From positions 1 to 64,000 of the forward strand of contig JAFZWE010000008.1 in assembly GCA_017617445.1 (NCBI GenBank): DNA of 64,000 bases, read 5' to 3'. Under the pieces are notes generated by a model. The model did not search any database. It was given only the letters and a program-made list of their open reading frames with translations, and had not been told where the DNA came from. Of this stretch, positions 24,901 to 32,701 are shown one piece after another. A program made the translations under genes and the position numbers. Source of the DNA: Bacteroidales bacterium (GTDB lineage Bacteria; Bacteroidota; Bacteroidia; Bacteroidales; WCHB1-69). Within the stretch, counting starts at the first letter, position 1, and each line of letters opens with the position of its first letter.

Positions 24901-25669
24901 CGGGGGTGGTCCCGTCCAGGGTGTAATAGATGCTGGCGTTTTCGGTGGTGCAGCTCATCTCCAGCATGAAAGCGGAGCAGTGGTTGCCGCCAGCTTCCGA
25001 AAATACCGGCATGTTGGCCTGCGGAACATCAGAGTTGGCCGTGATGCAGATGTTGTCGATGCGGTTGTTGCTGGATCCGCTCGTGTTGGTGGCTCCGGTG
25101 AAGCGAAGTCTCAGATATACGGTTTCCTCGTTGTTCAATACAGTTGCAGACGAAAGGTCCACTGTCTGGTCGGAAAAGGTGGTGACATTGCGGCCGGTGA
25201 GGGTCAGTCCATCTGTGAAGTTTATACCATCGGTGCTGTATGACCATTCGTGGTCGGTGAAGCCTTGTGCCGTGCCTCTTGTGCTGTAGGTGATCATCAG
25301 GTCACGGTAGCCGCTCATGGAGATGGCAATGACAAAACAGCTGTCGTTGCCATTGAAACTGGCGGTTTTCTGGAAAGTCAAGGCCCGTGTGGCTGCCGTT
25401 TGTTCGCAGAGGGCTTCGGCAGGGGCTTGCCCGGTGGTGGAAGAGATGGAGCCCATCGCCCACGCGGAGGAACCGTGCGTTCCGTCGGCGTACAAGGTGG
25501 CAGTGCCTTCCTGTGCACCGCATTCTGCAACGAAACTGTCGGGAACAGGGGTGTCAATGGTCGGGAATGTCCATCCTGCCAGAGTGATCTGGGCATGGCC
25601 CAACTGCGCAAACAGCAGTACTGCCAAAAGTACAGCAGCTATTTGCAATCGGAATAGAATTTTTTTCAT
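21968..25669 (-). CDS. Large T9SS-exported multidomain surface protein
   Basis: A 1233-residue exported protein. A signal peptide (LFRLQIAAVLLAVLLFAQLGHA) is followed by a GWTF-type N-terminal module (about 30-210), a chitobiase-like C-terminal domain (ASIYYTLDGTTPDNTNGTLYTGPI), and an OB-fold domain of the DUF5689 type (FCRIDGDVTVIHQ, TFIQDASAAVMIF). Ig-like stretches, a jelly-roll-like region (about 690-870), a second chitobiase-like domain (AAIYYTTDGNTPTQDDNLYTAPI) and a second OB domain (YKITGDVTFVYRH, IYIQDASAGLLVY) come next. The end is a T9SS sorting domain (MTVFPNPTTDKITVN ... GLYFIRVITADQKVGITKISKL). No enzymatic domain is evident; an adhesin or glycan-binding role is inference. It diverges from the T9SS gene at 25937, which shares the N-terminal module. 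Confidence 0.88.
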   Translation of the reverse strand: MKKILFRLQIAAVLLAVLLFAQLGHAQITLAGWTFPTIDTPVPDSFVAECGAQEGTATLYADGTHGSSAWAMGSISSTTGQAPAEALCEQTAATRALTFQKTASFNGNDSCFVIAISMSGYRDLMITYSTRGTAQGFTDHEWSYSTDGINFTDGLTLTGRNVTTFSDQTVDLSSATVLNNEETVYLRLRFTGATNTSGSSNNRIDNICITANSDVPQANMPVFSEAGGNHCSAFMLEMSCTTENASIYYTLDGTTPDNTNGTLYTGPISIENTTTVQAIAYAEGLGASMVRSTTYTLPTAVNTVAEFKAATDGTFCRIDGDVTVIHQVRINNNYNTFIQDASAAVMIFTNSSPGTYTNGNILTGGVCGVRSTYGTTIELTNPEFVNPTALAGEPVMPTDVTLAELHTNWADYDARLVRLSSVTLSQDSIVNNTNSFCNIFQGNDTLRCANSFLSISGFKAHNGNYEVTGIALSNSQGNRLAPRNLYDIVEMNPTLTIVSPEDTRIYEQGEAISVDIETEYFNFENGSLIKLELSGAQSITYYCDATMLALVESQGFTTLPVGDYTFSAALVNADSTEFSPVVSDTISFTITTVYVAIETSESELNFTETGESHTFTATAFRLTDAITLTVDDNNFTVAPATLAANAQGETVTVTFTGTATASATLTLASGSTTATVALNAVIPIDEAISTIGFENDEGFISAGSNYQNDDYRYQGPDGAQWAVYHGTVNTSGAISGAQSMQMRTYMGSTSPHYGHLGHTFTNYDLHNVTSVDFYAKTSSNDFNVLTVSCSFDGGETFVMEEQYTLSTDVQRFSYFVSDSGQHYSVRIKFAQTMPEEIPSSGTYNLYLDSVVVFGVPGLEPSVVETPVLSEQTGNFLNPISVSITCATEDAAIYYTTDGNTPTQDDNLYTAPISISSSCTLKAKAFKGGMDPSNVATAVYTFPEEVANIAAFKAANSATNSTPYKITGDVTFVYRHNRYIYIQDASAGLLVYDNSTPVITNNYTEGDIISGGIIGTYTLYNGLSEMVPLTDWAESTENNGPVTPVTITGDQLINEYDTYESRLVRIDSVTFPDGVEFNTSAASNANFTDASTEEVMILRNNFTTLDTVIEANATAHIIGFATIYANSSSTSYQIVPRTNDDIITIVPEDTNSVQNFTVLPMTVFPNPTTDKITVNADITGGTLEIVNAFGQVIYHNDTPSYPMTISLSGQSAGLYFIRVITADQKVGITKISKL

Positions 25670-25746
25670 AAAAAAGATTTTAATTGGTTTGTAAAATATT
25701 GTTTTTTAATAAAATGAATATATTCCTTGTGGCTCTTTCAACGCTG

Positions 25747-25779
25747 CAAATATACGATAATTATGAGTGAAATTGCAAA
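25747..25779 (-). promoter_or_regulatory. Promoter TTTG-N21-TATATTTG for the large T9SS gene
   Basis: On the minus strand a TTTG (25779-25776) and TATATTTG (25754-25747) are 21 bp apart, a good match to the phylum consensus. Confidence 0.8.
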
Positions 25780-25869
25780 CGGCAGAACCGTGTTTTCTGT
25801 AAAAAAATGATAAAAGACATAAAAAAGTGGCCAAGTCTCCTTTTTTTGTTGTGAAATTTTTATCGGGAA

Positions 25870-25903
25870 TTTGGTGGCGCTTTTTTGAAATTTTTTATTT
25901 TTG
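25870..25903 (+). promoter_or_regulatory. Promoter TTTG-N22-TATTTTTG for the 412-residue T9SS gene
   Basis: TTTG at 25870-25873 and TATTTTTG at 25896-25903 are 22 bp apart; the leader is about 25-30 nt. Confidence 0.8.
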
Positions 25904-25936
25904 CGCTGTCGTTTTCATTGCTTAAAAAGAACGTTT

Positions 25937-27175
25937 ATGGAACATTTTTCACTCTGTTCATGTAATTTTTTTGGGAAAAGAAACGCCATTGTGGTTGTTT
26001 GTTTCCTTCTGATTCACTCTCTTTCCCTTGCTCAGAATGTGCCGGGCGAGCCTTTTGTGGGCTGGACGTTTGATGACATTGAGTTCCAATATCCCTATTC
26101 CTCCTATTATTATCTGCCTGCCAATTATGGCAATACGAATAATGCAATGCTTTATATGAATGGGAGTTATGGTTCTTCATATTTCACCACGACTACCTCT
26201 CCGATTACGTTGGAGGTGAGCTGGACGGGCACTGCTGTGGGTGATCCGCGCCCGAGCCCGGTCCCCGGACTTTGCGTGGGCTTCAAGCACCCGAACGCCT
26301 CAGGCAAAAGCATCGTGCTGAAATTCCCTACTACATTTTATTCTGATCTCTCTCTCCGCTTCGCCAAATGCCGTTCCAATACAGGCTTCCGCCAGTTGAC
26401 TTACGAATGGAGTCTGGACGGCAGCAATTACACGACTTTTGCCGCTAAGCCGATGGATACTACTGCCTTTATTCTGGAAGACCTTAACCTGACTCATATC
26501 CCTCAGTTGGAAAACCAGCCACAGGTGTTTATCCGTGTCACTTTCAGTAATATAGCTTCTACTGCATATCAGGGAAACATCAAGTTTGATAATTTCTGCG
26601 TTTATGGCACCAAGTGTGCGGATAGCCTTGTGCTGTATGACACCCTTTATGCGGGCGACACCTACCAGCAGTACGGCTTTGACCTGCCCCATCTTGCAGG
26701 AGACGGCGATTTCCAGTTTGAAAACCGCGTGCGTTTTACCGACCGTTGCGATTCATTGTACCTGCTGAACCTGCATCTCATTGACACCAACTCGTATGTG
26801 GATACCACTGAGGTGGAAGATACTGTTTCTACAGAGAGTGCTCCCGATTTTTTCAGGCTGTATTCAAATCAAATCAAAGTGTATCCTAATCCCATGAATG
26901 ATTGGGTGTATTTGGAATTTCCTTGGAATTGGGATAGAGTTTGGGAATCCATCCAAGGGGTGTTGGTTTACAACCAGCTGGGTCAAATTGTTCCTGTGCT
27001 GTATAATTTGAAGTTTGCAATGGTAACGACTTTTGGCTGTACAGTAATGAGTGAAAAGCTGCTTTCTTCCTGTAAAATTGAGGTGCAATTTTTGGAAGAT
27101 GAAGAACCGGGCATCTATTTCATCCATGTGAAAACGACGCAGGGCGGTTTTGTGAAAAAAGTCATTCGCCGATAG
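25937..27175 (+). CDS. T9SS-exported surface protein with GWTF module
   Basis: A 412-residue exported protein. The start at 25937 gives a basic N-terminus and signal peptide (NAIVVVCFLLIHSLSLAQ). The mature start VGWTFDDIEF, LYMNGSYGSSYF and LTYEWSLDGSNYTTF parallel the N-terminal module of the divergent neighbour (AGWTFPTID, LYADGTHGSSAW, DHEWSYSTDGINFTD), so the two are distant paralogues. After a short linker rich in acidic and Thr residues (about 290-315), a T9SS type A sorting domain follows (IKVYPNPMNDWVYLEF ... GIYFIHVKTTQGGFVKKVIRR), with a longer than usual middle. Function unknown; a surface-exposed binding role is likely. It ends 4 bp before the convergent corA stop. Confidence 0.85.
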   Translation: MEHFSLCSCNFFGKRNAIVVVCFLLIHSLSLAQNVPGEPFVGWTFDDIEFQYPYSSYYYLPANYGNTNNAMLYMNGSYGSSYFTTTTSPITLEVSWTGTAVGDPRPSPVPGLCVGFKHPNASGKSIVLKFPTTFYSDLSLRFAKCRSNTGFRQLTYEWSLDGSNYTTFAAKPMDTTAFILEDLNLTHIPQLENQPQVFIRVTFSNIASTAYQGNIKFDNFCVYGTKCADSLVLYDTLYAGDTYQQYGFDLPHLAGDGDFQFENRVRFTDRCDSLYLLNLHLIDTNSYVDTTEVEDTVSTESAPDFFRLYSNQIKVYPNPMNDWVYLEFPWNWDRVWESIQGVLVYNQLGQIVPVLYNLKFAMVTTFGCTVMSEKLLSSCKIEVQFLEDEEPGIYFIHVKTTQGGFVKKVIRR

Positions 27176-27179
27176 GAAA

Positions 27180-28094
27180 CTACATCCATCTTTTCCGTTT
27201 GAAAAAGAAGAGCAGGAATATGACAGTGAGCACGCAGATGCCGATCACTCCCCAGAAGGCCCATGGCGCGCTGGCGAAAGGCAGCCCCACATTCATGCCG
27301 TAAAGGCCGGTGAAAAAGGTCAACGGCAGTACGATGGTGGAGATGATGGTGAGCACGCGCATGATTTCATTGGTGCGGTTGGTCTGCAGGGAGTCAAAGG
27401 TACTGGACAGGCCGGCCACCAATTCGCCATAGTCATCCACCATATCCCACATTTTCTGGTAAAAGTCAAGGATGTTGCCCCAGTAGTCTTCCATGTCCTC
27501 CACATATCCTTTTACATCTCCGGATTCAAAGCGGTGGAACAGTCGGAGTTGCGGCTTGAACATGGTGTTCAGCTGGATGATGTTCTTGCGGAAGATGGAC
27601 ATCCGCTCGATGGTTTTTTCCGACTTGCGGCTGAACAGGTCACGGTTGATGGCTTCCAGCTCGGTGCCGAGGCGTTCCACCAGCAAGAAGGTCTCCTTCA
27701 TCATCCGGTACAGCACTTTGTAGAGAATACCGTCGCTGGTGCCCCCGATCTGCTCGTCATCCTCCATCTCCTCGGGGTCGATTTTTGTGAGGTTGAACAG
27801 ATCCTGCACCACATAGTGGGAGTTGCCCACCGTGATCAGAAAGTCGTGGCCCCAGAAGATCTTGGTTTCTTCTGTTTTCACGAGGTTGGTGCGGGTGTCT
27901 AAAAGGGGGAAATGCAGAACCAGAAAATAGTAGTCATCATAGACGTCAATCTTGGGGCGTTGCACAAAACTGTAGCAGTCTTCAATATCCAAGGGGTGAA
28001 AATGGAAGTTGTTCTTGAGGAACTCCATGTCTTCCACGGTGGGATTTGTTATATGATGCCATTTGAGCACTCCAAAGCTAATGGTGTCAACCAT
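27180..28094 (-). CDS. corA: CorA-family magnesium/cobalt transporter
   Basis: Pentameric divalent cation channel of the inner membrane. The 304-residue product has the cytoplasmic alpha/beta domain (HFHPLDIEDC, residues 31-40), the long helical stalk, and two C-terminal transmembrane helices with the signature YGMN (FTGLYGMNVGLPF, about residue 265). The C-terminus ends in the basic FFFKRKRWM. Substrates other than Mg2+ (Co2+, Ni2+, Zn2+) occur in the family. It is preceded by an unusually perfect Shine-Dalgarno sequence and by a TATTTTTG element shared divergently with the AbiEi-like gene. Confidence 0.94.
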   Translation of the reverse strand: MVDTISFGVLKWHHITNPTVEDMEFLKNNFHFHPLDIEDCYSFVQRPKIDVYDDYYFLVLHFPLLDTRTNLVKTEETKIFWGHDFLITVGNSHYVVQDLFNLTKIDPEEMEDDEQIGGTSDGILYKVLYRMMKETFLLVERLGTELEAINRDLFSRKSEKTIERMSIFRKNIIQLNTMFKPQLRLFHRFESGDVKGYVEDMEDYWGNILDFYQKMWDMVDDYGELVAGLSSTFDSLQTNRTNEIMRVLTIISTIVLPLTFFTGLYGMNVGLPFASAPWAFWGVIGICVLTVIFLLFFFKRKRWM

Positions 28095-28108
28095 TTATCA
28101 CCTCCTTT
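28095..28108 (-). promoter_or_regulatory. Perfect Shine-Dalgarno sequence before corA
   Basis: Read on the minus strand, AAAGGAGGTGATAA directly precedes the ATG. AGGAGG is 6 nt from the start codon, and the match to the usual 16S rRNA 3' end covers AAGGAGGTGAT. Other gene starts in this window lack any such signal. Confidence 0.9.
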
Positions 28109-28165
28109 CTTTATTGATGACGCTAAATTCTACATTCGGATTCTGTATTATGATTTTTCGGGCGG

Positions 28166-28173
28166 CAAAAATA
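28166..28173 (-). promoter_or_regulatory. -7 element (TATTTTTG) for corA
   Basis: On the minus strand TATTTTTG gives a leader of about 65 nt. It lies 35 bp from the opposite-strand element at 28209. Confidence 0.65.
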
Positions 28174-28208
28174 CGCGATTTTTTCAAAAAATGTTACACA
28201 AAAACATG

Positions 28209-28216
28209 TATTTTTG
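28209..28216 (+). promoter_or_regulatory. -7 element (TATTTTTG) for the AbiEi-like gene
   Basis: TATTTTTG ends 5 bp before the ATG at 28222, so the expected transcription start falls at or next to the start codon, giving a leaderless or nearly leaderless mRNA. Confidence 0.65.
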
Positions 28217-28221
28217 TCCCG

Positions 28222-28839
28222 ATGATTTACAATGCGTTCAGGGAACTTTTTTTTGCACGGGGCTGCTTCTCTCCTGATGAGGTGGCTTCTAGCGGTATGT
28301 ATTTGAATAAGAATGATTTCACTCGCTGGTGCCGGAATGGTTGGCTGGTGAAGTTGCGGAACGGACTCTATACTTTTCCCGAATACATCCGGTTCCCGAA
28401 TTTCGTTTTCCATGCTGCCGTGAAAATGTACCCTTCCTATGTCAGCCTGCATTCCGCATTGATTTACCATGGGTTCATCTCCAGCCAACTGAACACCCAG
28501 GTCAGCTGTGTGTCCCCTTTGAAGACCATGAGTTTCAAGAATGCGCTGGGCAAGTTCAATTACCAGAAGATGCATCCGCGGCTGCTGTTCGGTTATGAGC
28601 CGCAATCCAACGGGGGCTTCCCGTTTCAGGTGGCCACTCCCGAAAAGGCTTTGCTGGACTTGTTCTATCTCAATCCATCATTGTTTGACACGGAGCAGGG
28701 CATTCGTGCTTTTGCCTTGGAGGAGAAGGCACTGTATGAAAACTGGAATCCCGACGTGCTGTACGCCAGCCTGCAGGAGTTCGAGAACCTTGCTTTGGAG
28801 AGGAGGGTGGCGATTTTCACCACCATGTACGGACTGTGA
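28222..28839 (+). CDS. AbiEi-like winged-helix transcriptional regulator / orphan antitoxin
   Basis: A 205-residue protein similar to the AbiEi antitoxin family (COG5340). The N-terminal winged helix reads MYLNKNDFTRWCRNGWLVKLRNGLYTFPE, and the core has YPSYVSLHSALIYHGFI and QVATPEKALLDLFYLNP, which are the family hallmarks. AbiEi normally represses its own operon and neutralises the nucleotidyltransferase toxin AbiEii, but no AbiEii-like gene lies next to it: the next gene is a convergent sugar kinase 8 bp away. It may be a stand-alone regulator. The ATG at 28222 was chosen because upstream codons overlap the promoter. Confidence 0.78.
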   Translation: MIYNAFRELFFARGCFSPDEVASSGMYLNKNDFTRWCRNGWLVKLRNGLYTFPEYIRFPNFVFHAAVKMYPSYVSLHSALIYHGFISSQLNTQVSCVSPLKTMSFKNALGKFNYQKMHPRLLFGYEPQSNGGFPFQVATPEKALLDLFYLNPSLFDTEQGIRAFALEEKALYENWNPDVLYASLQEFENLALERRVAIFTTMYGL

Positions 28840-28847
28840 ATCCAGTC

Positions 28848-29840
28848 TCACTGCGAAATGCGGGAGATCCACTGGAGGGTTTCCTCATCACTGTATTCCC
28901 TCATGTGATGCAGCAGCGGTTGCATGTCGGGCATGGCTCCTTCCTGGGTACACACGTATGCGCTCACCATAGTGGCGTAGCGGAGCGCTTCCGGAATGGA
29001 TTTTCCTGACAGCAGGCTGGCACAAAATGTGCCGGTGAAGGAGTCGCCCGCGCCCACGGTGTTTGCTTTTTCCAAAGAGGGTGCTTCTGTTGAGAACATT
29101 TCCCCGTCGCTGAAAACGTAGGAACCCTTCGGCCCGCAGGTGAGAATGAGCATCCTCAGGTTCGGAAATTCTTTGAGAATGGCTTGGCATGTCGCTGTCA
29201 TGGAGGCGCCATCTTCTGTGCACACTTCGGGTATGGTTGGACTCCCGGTGCTGTTCAATAGTCCGGGCAACAGCGGTAATTCCTCATCACTGGTCTTGAG
29301 TATTGTGCTGATTTTCAATGAGGATTGGAGTACTTCCGGGGTGTAGAAGTGGCCTCGGAGGTTGATGTCGCAAATTCTCAGGCACTCTTTCGGGGTGGAC
29401 GCGAGGAATTGATGGATGTTTCTACGGCTTTCCTCATGTCGTTGGGCCAGCGTGCCGAAGCAGACGGCGCGGGCGTTCCGTGCGATCTGTGACATCTCTT
29501 CGGTGAAAGGGATGTGGTCCCAGGCGACATTTTCCACGATGGTGTAGTCGTTTTTCCCCTCTTTTTGTTTTACATCGACGACACCGGTGGGATAATCTTT
29601 GGACACTTTTGCCAGTTGGCAAGGGAGCCCTTTGCTGTCCAGTACATCCAGCAGCTCCTGCCCGTCCGCATCATCGCTGATGGCACTGATGGCGATGGGA
29701 GTGAATGGCTTTTGGAAGAATTTGGCGATTTGTCCCGCATGGTAGGCAAAGTTGGCTGGCGCGCCCCCCAGTCTTTTTTTGTCGGGAAATTTGTCCCAGA
29801 GGATTTCCCCGATGCCTGCAATGAATTCTGTTGTTTCCAT
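28848..29840 (-). CDS. PfkB-family carbohydrate kinase (fructokinase-like)
   Basis: A 330-residue ribokinase-superfamily sugar kinase. It shows the N-terminal GIGEILWDKFPDKKRLGGAPANFAYHA segment (substrate-binding GGAPAN), ISAISDDADGQELLD, and the C-terminal ATP-binding signature ANTVGAGDSFTGTF with the catalytic aspartate. The GGAPANFAYH and GEILWD features match fructokinases best, so fructose phosphorylation is likely but not proved. It lies 52 bp downstream of the RNase R gene and may be co-transcribed. Confidence 0.9.
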   Translation of the reverse strand: METTEFIAGIGEILWDKFPDKKRLGGAPANFAYHAGQIAKFFQKPFTPIAISAISDDADGQELLDVLDSKGLPCQLAKVSKDYPTGVVDVKQKEGKNDYTIVENVAWDHIPFTEEMSQIARNARAVCFGTLAQRHEESRRNIHQFLASTPKECLRICDINLRGHFYTPEVLQSSLKISTILKTSDEELPLLPGLLNSTGSPTIPEVCTEDGASMTATCQAILKEFPNLRMLILTCGPKGSYVFSDGEMFSTEAPSLEKANTVGAGDSFTGTFCASLLSGKSIPEALRYATMVSAYVCTQEGAMPDMQPLLHHMREYSDEETLQWISRISQ

Positions 29841-29892
29841 AATGTTTTGGTTTTAGGGTTGTTCTTTTTGTTGGGAATGGCGGGGGAGAGGT

Positions 29893-32016
29893 TTAGTAAA
29901 CAATGTCAAAATCCATCTGTTTTCTCATCAGGTCCACGGCCATGACTTTGATGCGGATGGTGTCTCCGAAGCGGTAAGAGTGGCCTTGATGCAGTCCGAC
30001 GAGGGTGTAGTTGTCTTCATCTATATAATAGAAGTCATCGTTGAATTTGCGCATGGCAATGAGCCCTTCGCACTTGGTATCTTTGATTTCGGCGAAGACG
30101 CCCCATTTGCAGATGCCGCTGACGGTGGCATCGAACACCTGTCCCACTTTGTCCGCCATGTATTCCGCCTGCTTGTATTTCACGGAGCTTCGCTCGGCTT
30201 CGGTGGCTTTCTGCTCCATTTGGGAGCAGTGCTGGCAGTAGGTTTCAAATTCTCCGGCATCGGCGGATGCGGCTTTGTGGAGGTAGGCGTCCAGCAGCCG
30301 GTGGACCATCAGGTCGGGGTAGCGTCGGATGGGGGAGGTGAAGTGGGTGTAGAAGGGGAAGGCCAGTCCGTAGTGACCGATGTTCTCGGTGGAATAGACG
30401 GCGCGGGCCATGGTGCGGATGGAGAGCTTGCTCAGCATGTCGTACTCCTGAGATCCCTTGGCTTGCTCTAATAAATTATTGTATGAACTGGCAATCACTT
30501 TCGTGGAACCCAATTTGAATTCGTATCCGATTTTCTTTACAAAATTACGGAAGGTGGCCAGCTTTTCCTCTAACGGTTTGTCGTGAACACGGTACACAAA
30601 GGTCTTGGGCTCACGGTTGGCAGTTGTCTTCTTGCCGATTTTTTCTGCCACCCGTTTGTTGGCTAACAGCATGAACTCTTCAATCATGAAGTTGGCTTCG
30701 GTGGAGACCTTGATGTAAACCCCAATCGGTTTGGCGTTCTCGTCCAGCTTGAATTTCACCTCTTCGGTCTCGAAGTTGATGGCGTTGTTTTCAAACCGTT
30801 TGCGGCGCAGGATGCGTGCCAATCCGTTGATTTGCAGGATTTCCTCCGCCAGTTTGCCCTTCCCGCTGTCGATGGTTTCCTGCACCTCTTCATAGCAGAA
30901 TCTCTCGTTGGAGTTAATGACAGTGTGCCCGAACCATTCTTTGACCACACGGGCGTTGTCGTCCATCTCAAAGATGGCGCTGAAGCAGAGTTTGTCTTCG
31001 TGCGGTCGGAGGGAACAGAGGTTGTTGGAGAGGGCTTCGGGCAGCATGGGGATGGTGCGGTCCACAAGATATACGGAGGTGCCGCGTTCGTAGGCTTCGC
31101 GGTCAATGGCCGACCCTGGTTTGACGTAATAGGACACGTCGGCGATGTGAACGCCGATTTGATGGTGTCCGTTGGGGAGCCTTTCGTATGAAAGCGCATC
31201 GTCAAAGTCTTTGGCATCGGCGGGGTCCACCGTGAAAGTGGTTACATTGCGGAAGTCCCTGCGTTTGCGTATCTCTTCCGCTGTGATGGGCCGTTCCATG
31301 CGCGTGGCCTCTTCCTCCGCCTCTTGGGGAAAACTCAGCGGGAAGTCGTTCTCCGCCAGGATCGACTGCATCTCCACGTCGTTGTTGCCGGGTTTGCCCA
31401 GCACTTTGATGACTTCTCCAATGGGGTTCTTGCTGCCAGGGGTCCAGTCCACAATGCGCACCACCACCTTGTAGCCGCTCTTGGCTTTCTTCAGCAGTCG
31501 GCCCGGAATCAGAATGTCTCTGCGGTAATGGTTGCTGTCGGGGGTGAAAAAGGCGATGCCTTTCTCGATCTGGATGACGCCTACCAGCTGTTTGGTGCTG
31601 CGTTCCAGAATCTCCACAATCTGTCCCTCCGGCTTGCTGTCCTTGCGCGGCGGAAACAGCAGCACCTTCACCAGGTCGTTGTGCAGCGCGTTGCCGATAT
31701 GGCGTTCGGCAATGAAGATGTCTTCCGCATCTCCCTCCTGTAACACAAAAGCCGCCCCGCTCTGTTTCACCTCCAACCGGCCGGTGGCATAATTGCGACC
31801 CGTGCTCTCTTTGGTCAGGAATTTGCTGTTGATGCGGTAGTTGCCCCGACCTGCCTTCAGCAGTATCTTGGTGCGTACCAACTTCTCAATCGCCTCTTTG
31901 ACCTCTTCCCGCCCTTTTTTATCATAAATGTTGATTTTAGCTGCAATTTGCTTGTAATTGTGCTTTTCTGTCGTGGAGGCCAGGGCTTCCACAATGAGCT
32001 TTTCAATGTTTTTCAT
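29893..32016 (-). CDS. rnr: Ribonuclease R
   Basis: Processive 3'-5' exoribonuclease that degrades structured RNA and takes part in RNA quality control. The 707-residue product has an N-terminal winged-helix-like region (KHNYKQIAAKINIYDKKGREEVKEA), cold-shock domains (about 85-215), the RNB catalytic core with DPADAKDFDDALSYE (metal-binding aspartates), VHIADVSYYVKPGSAID, and a C-terminal S1 domain (FDATVSGICKWGVFAEI). The short C-terminal tail lacks the long basic extension of the E. coli enzyme. A TACCTTTG promoter lies 30 bp upstream. Confidence 0.96.
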   Translation of the reverse strand: MKNIEKLIVEALASTTEKHNYKQIAAKINIYDKKGREEVKEAIEKLVRTKILLKAGRGNYRINSKFLTKESTGRNYATGRLEVKQSGAAFVLQEGDAEDIFIAERHIGNALHNDLVKVLLFPPRKDSKPEGQIVEILERSTKQLVGVIQIEKGIAFFTPDSNHYRRDILIPGRLLKKAKSGYKVVVRIVDWTPGSKNPIGEVIKVLGKPGNNDVEMQSILAENDFPLSFPQEAEEEATRMERPITAEEIRKRRDFRNVTTFTVDPADAKDFDDALSYERLPNGHHQIGVHIADVSYYVKPGSAIDREAYERGTSVYLVDRTIPMLPEALSNNLCSLRPHEDKLCFSAIFEMDDNARVVKEWFGHTVINSNERFCYEEVQETIDSGKGKLAEEILQINGLARILRRKRFENNAINFETEEVKFKLDENAKPIGVYIKVSTEANFMIEEFMLLANKRVAEKIGKKTTANREPKTFVYRVHDKPLEEKLATFRNFVKKIGYEFKLGSTKVIASSYNNLLEQAKGSQEYDMLSKLSIRTMARAVYSTENIGHYGLAFPFYTHFTSPIRRYPDLMVHRLLDAYLHKAASADAGEFETYCQHCSQMEQKATEAERSSVKYKQAEYMADKVGQVFDATVSGICKWGVFAEIKDTKCEGLIAMRKFNDDFYYIDEDNYTLVGLHQGHSYRFGDTIRIKVMAVDLMRKQMDFDIVY

Positions 32017-32045
32017 GAGTGTTTGGATTTCTTTTTTTGAGGCTG

Positions 32046-32053
32046 CAAAGGTA
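32046..32053 (-). promoter_or_regulatory. -7 element (TACCTTTG) for rnr
   Basis: On the minus strand TACCTTTG lies 30 bp before the rnr start. Confidence 0.65.
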
Positions 32054-32157
32054 CATTTTTTTCAATGATTTTCTTTTTTGCATTCTCCGCTTCTTTCCAT
32101 CCGCTGAATTTTATCTTGGATTTCTTGATAAACAAACAGTTCTTCTCATGTTTTTTT

Positions 32158-32165
32158 TATTTTTG
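32158..32165 (+). promoter_or_regulatory. -7 element (TATTTTTG) for the 164-residue T9SS gene
   Basis: TATTTTTG lies about 20 bp before the ATG at 32185. Confidence 0.7.
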
Positions 32166-32184
32166 CAAGCCAAAATTTTCCCTT

Positions 32185-32679
32185 ATGAAGAAACTTTTTG
32201 TTTTGTTTTTCATGGCTTTCTGTTTGTGTGCGTTGAATATTACAAACAGTTGTGCACAAGCCATTTATACTACAGATATTACCGTGGTTTATGCGAATTC
32301 CCAATCAGAAGATCAATTTGAAGGTGTGACGAAGTTCTACTTTTCAAACGGGAATCTGGTACTTGACCAGTCGGGCACACTGACCACCATTCCGTTCTCT
32401 ACAGTGCACAAACTGCTCCTCCAGTCAAATCAGCAGCCGGGCATTGAGTCGTACGATCTGACCGCCCCCATCATCATTTACCCGAATCCGACTTCTGACC
32501 GCCTCTATTTTGTGGCTGAACGGGAACAACAGGTGGATGTGCAAATATACAGCATGGATGGTAAACTTCTCCAGAAAGAGTCCATGAGCACAGAGTCCTC
32601 CATTGATGTGAGCCGCCTCTCCAAGGGAATGTATATCATCAGAATCAACGAACAAGCTTACAAGTTCAGTAAGCTGTAA
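32185..32679 (+). CDS. Small T9SS-exported protein
   Basis: A 164-residue exported protein. From the ATG at 32185 a signal peptide (KKLFVLFFMAFCLCALNI, cleavage near CAQA) is followed by only about 70 residues of unknown domain (TTDITVVYANSQSEDQ, FEGVTKFYFSNGNLVLDQSG, TIPFSTVHKLLL). A T9SS type A sorting domain then makes up nearly half of the protein (IIIYPNPTSDRLYFVAE, DVQIYSMDGKLLQ, GMYIIRINEQAYKFSKL). Such small cargoes occur in T9SS bacteria but their roles are unknown. A longer frame from 32065 overlaps the promoter and is not used. A terminator follows closely. Confidence 0.85.
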   Translation: MKKLFVLFFMAFCLCALNITNSCAQAIYTTDITVVYANSQSEDQFEGVTKFYFSNGNLVLDQSGTLTTIPFSTVHKLLLQSNQQPGIESYDLTAPIIIYPNPTSDRLYFVAEREQQVDVQIYSMDGKLLQKESMSTESSIDVSRLSKGMYIIRINEQAYKFSKL

Positions 32680-32701
32680 GTTTCTTTATAAAGCTTTTTT
32701 T

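Noticed and set aside
22520..25243. 907-codon open frame on the plus strand opposite the 1233-residue T9SS gene
   Set aside because: It is Gly/Val/Asp-rich low-complexity sequence with no motif, and it is the exact antisense of a gene with signal peptide, recognisable domains and sorting domain. High GC at third positions explains the open frame.
28848..29840. PfkB kinase as the toxin partner of the AbiEi-like gene
   Set aside because: It is convergent, has a complete ribokinase-family active site and is not related to nucleotidyltransferase toxins.
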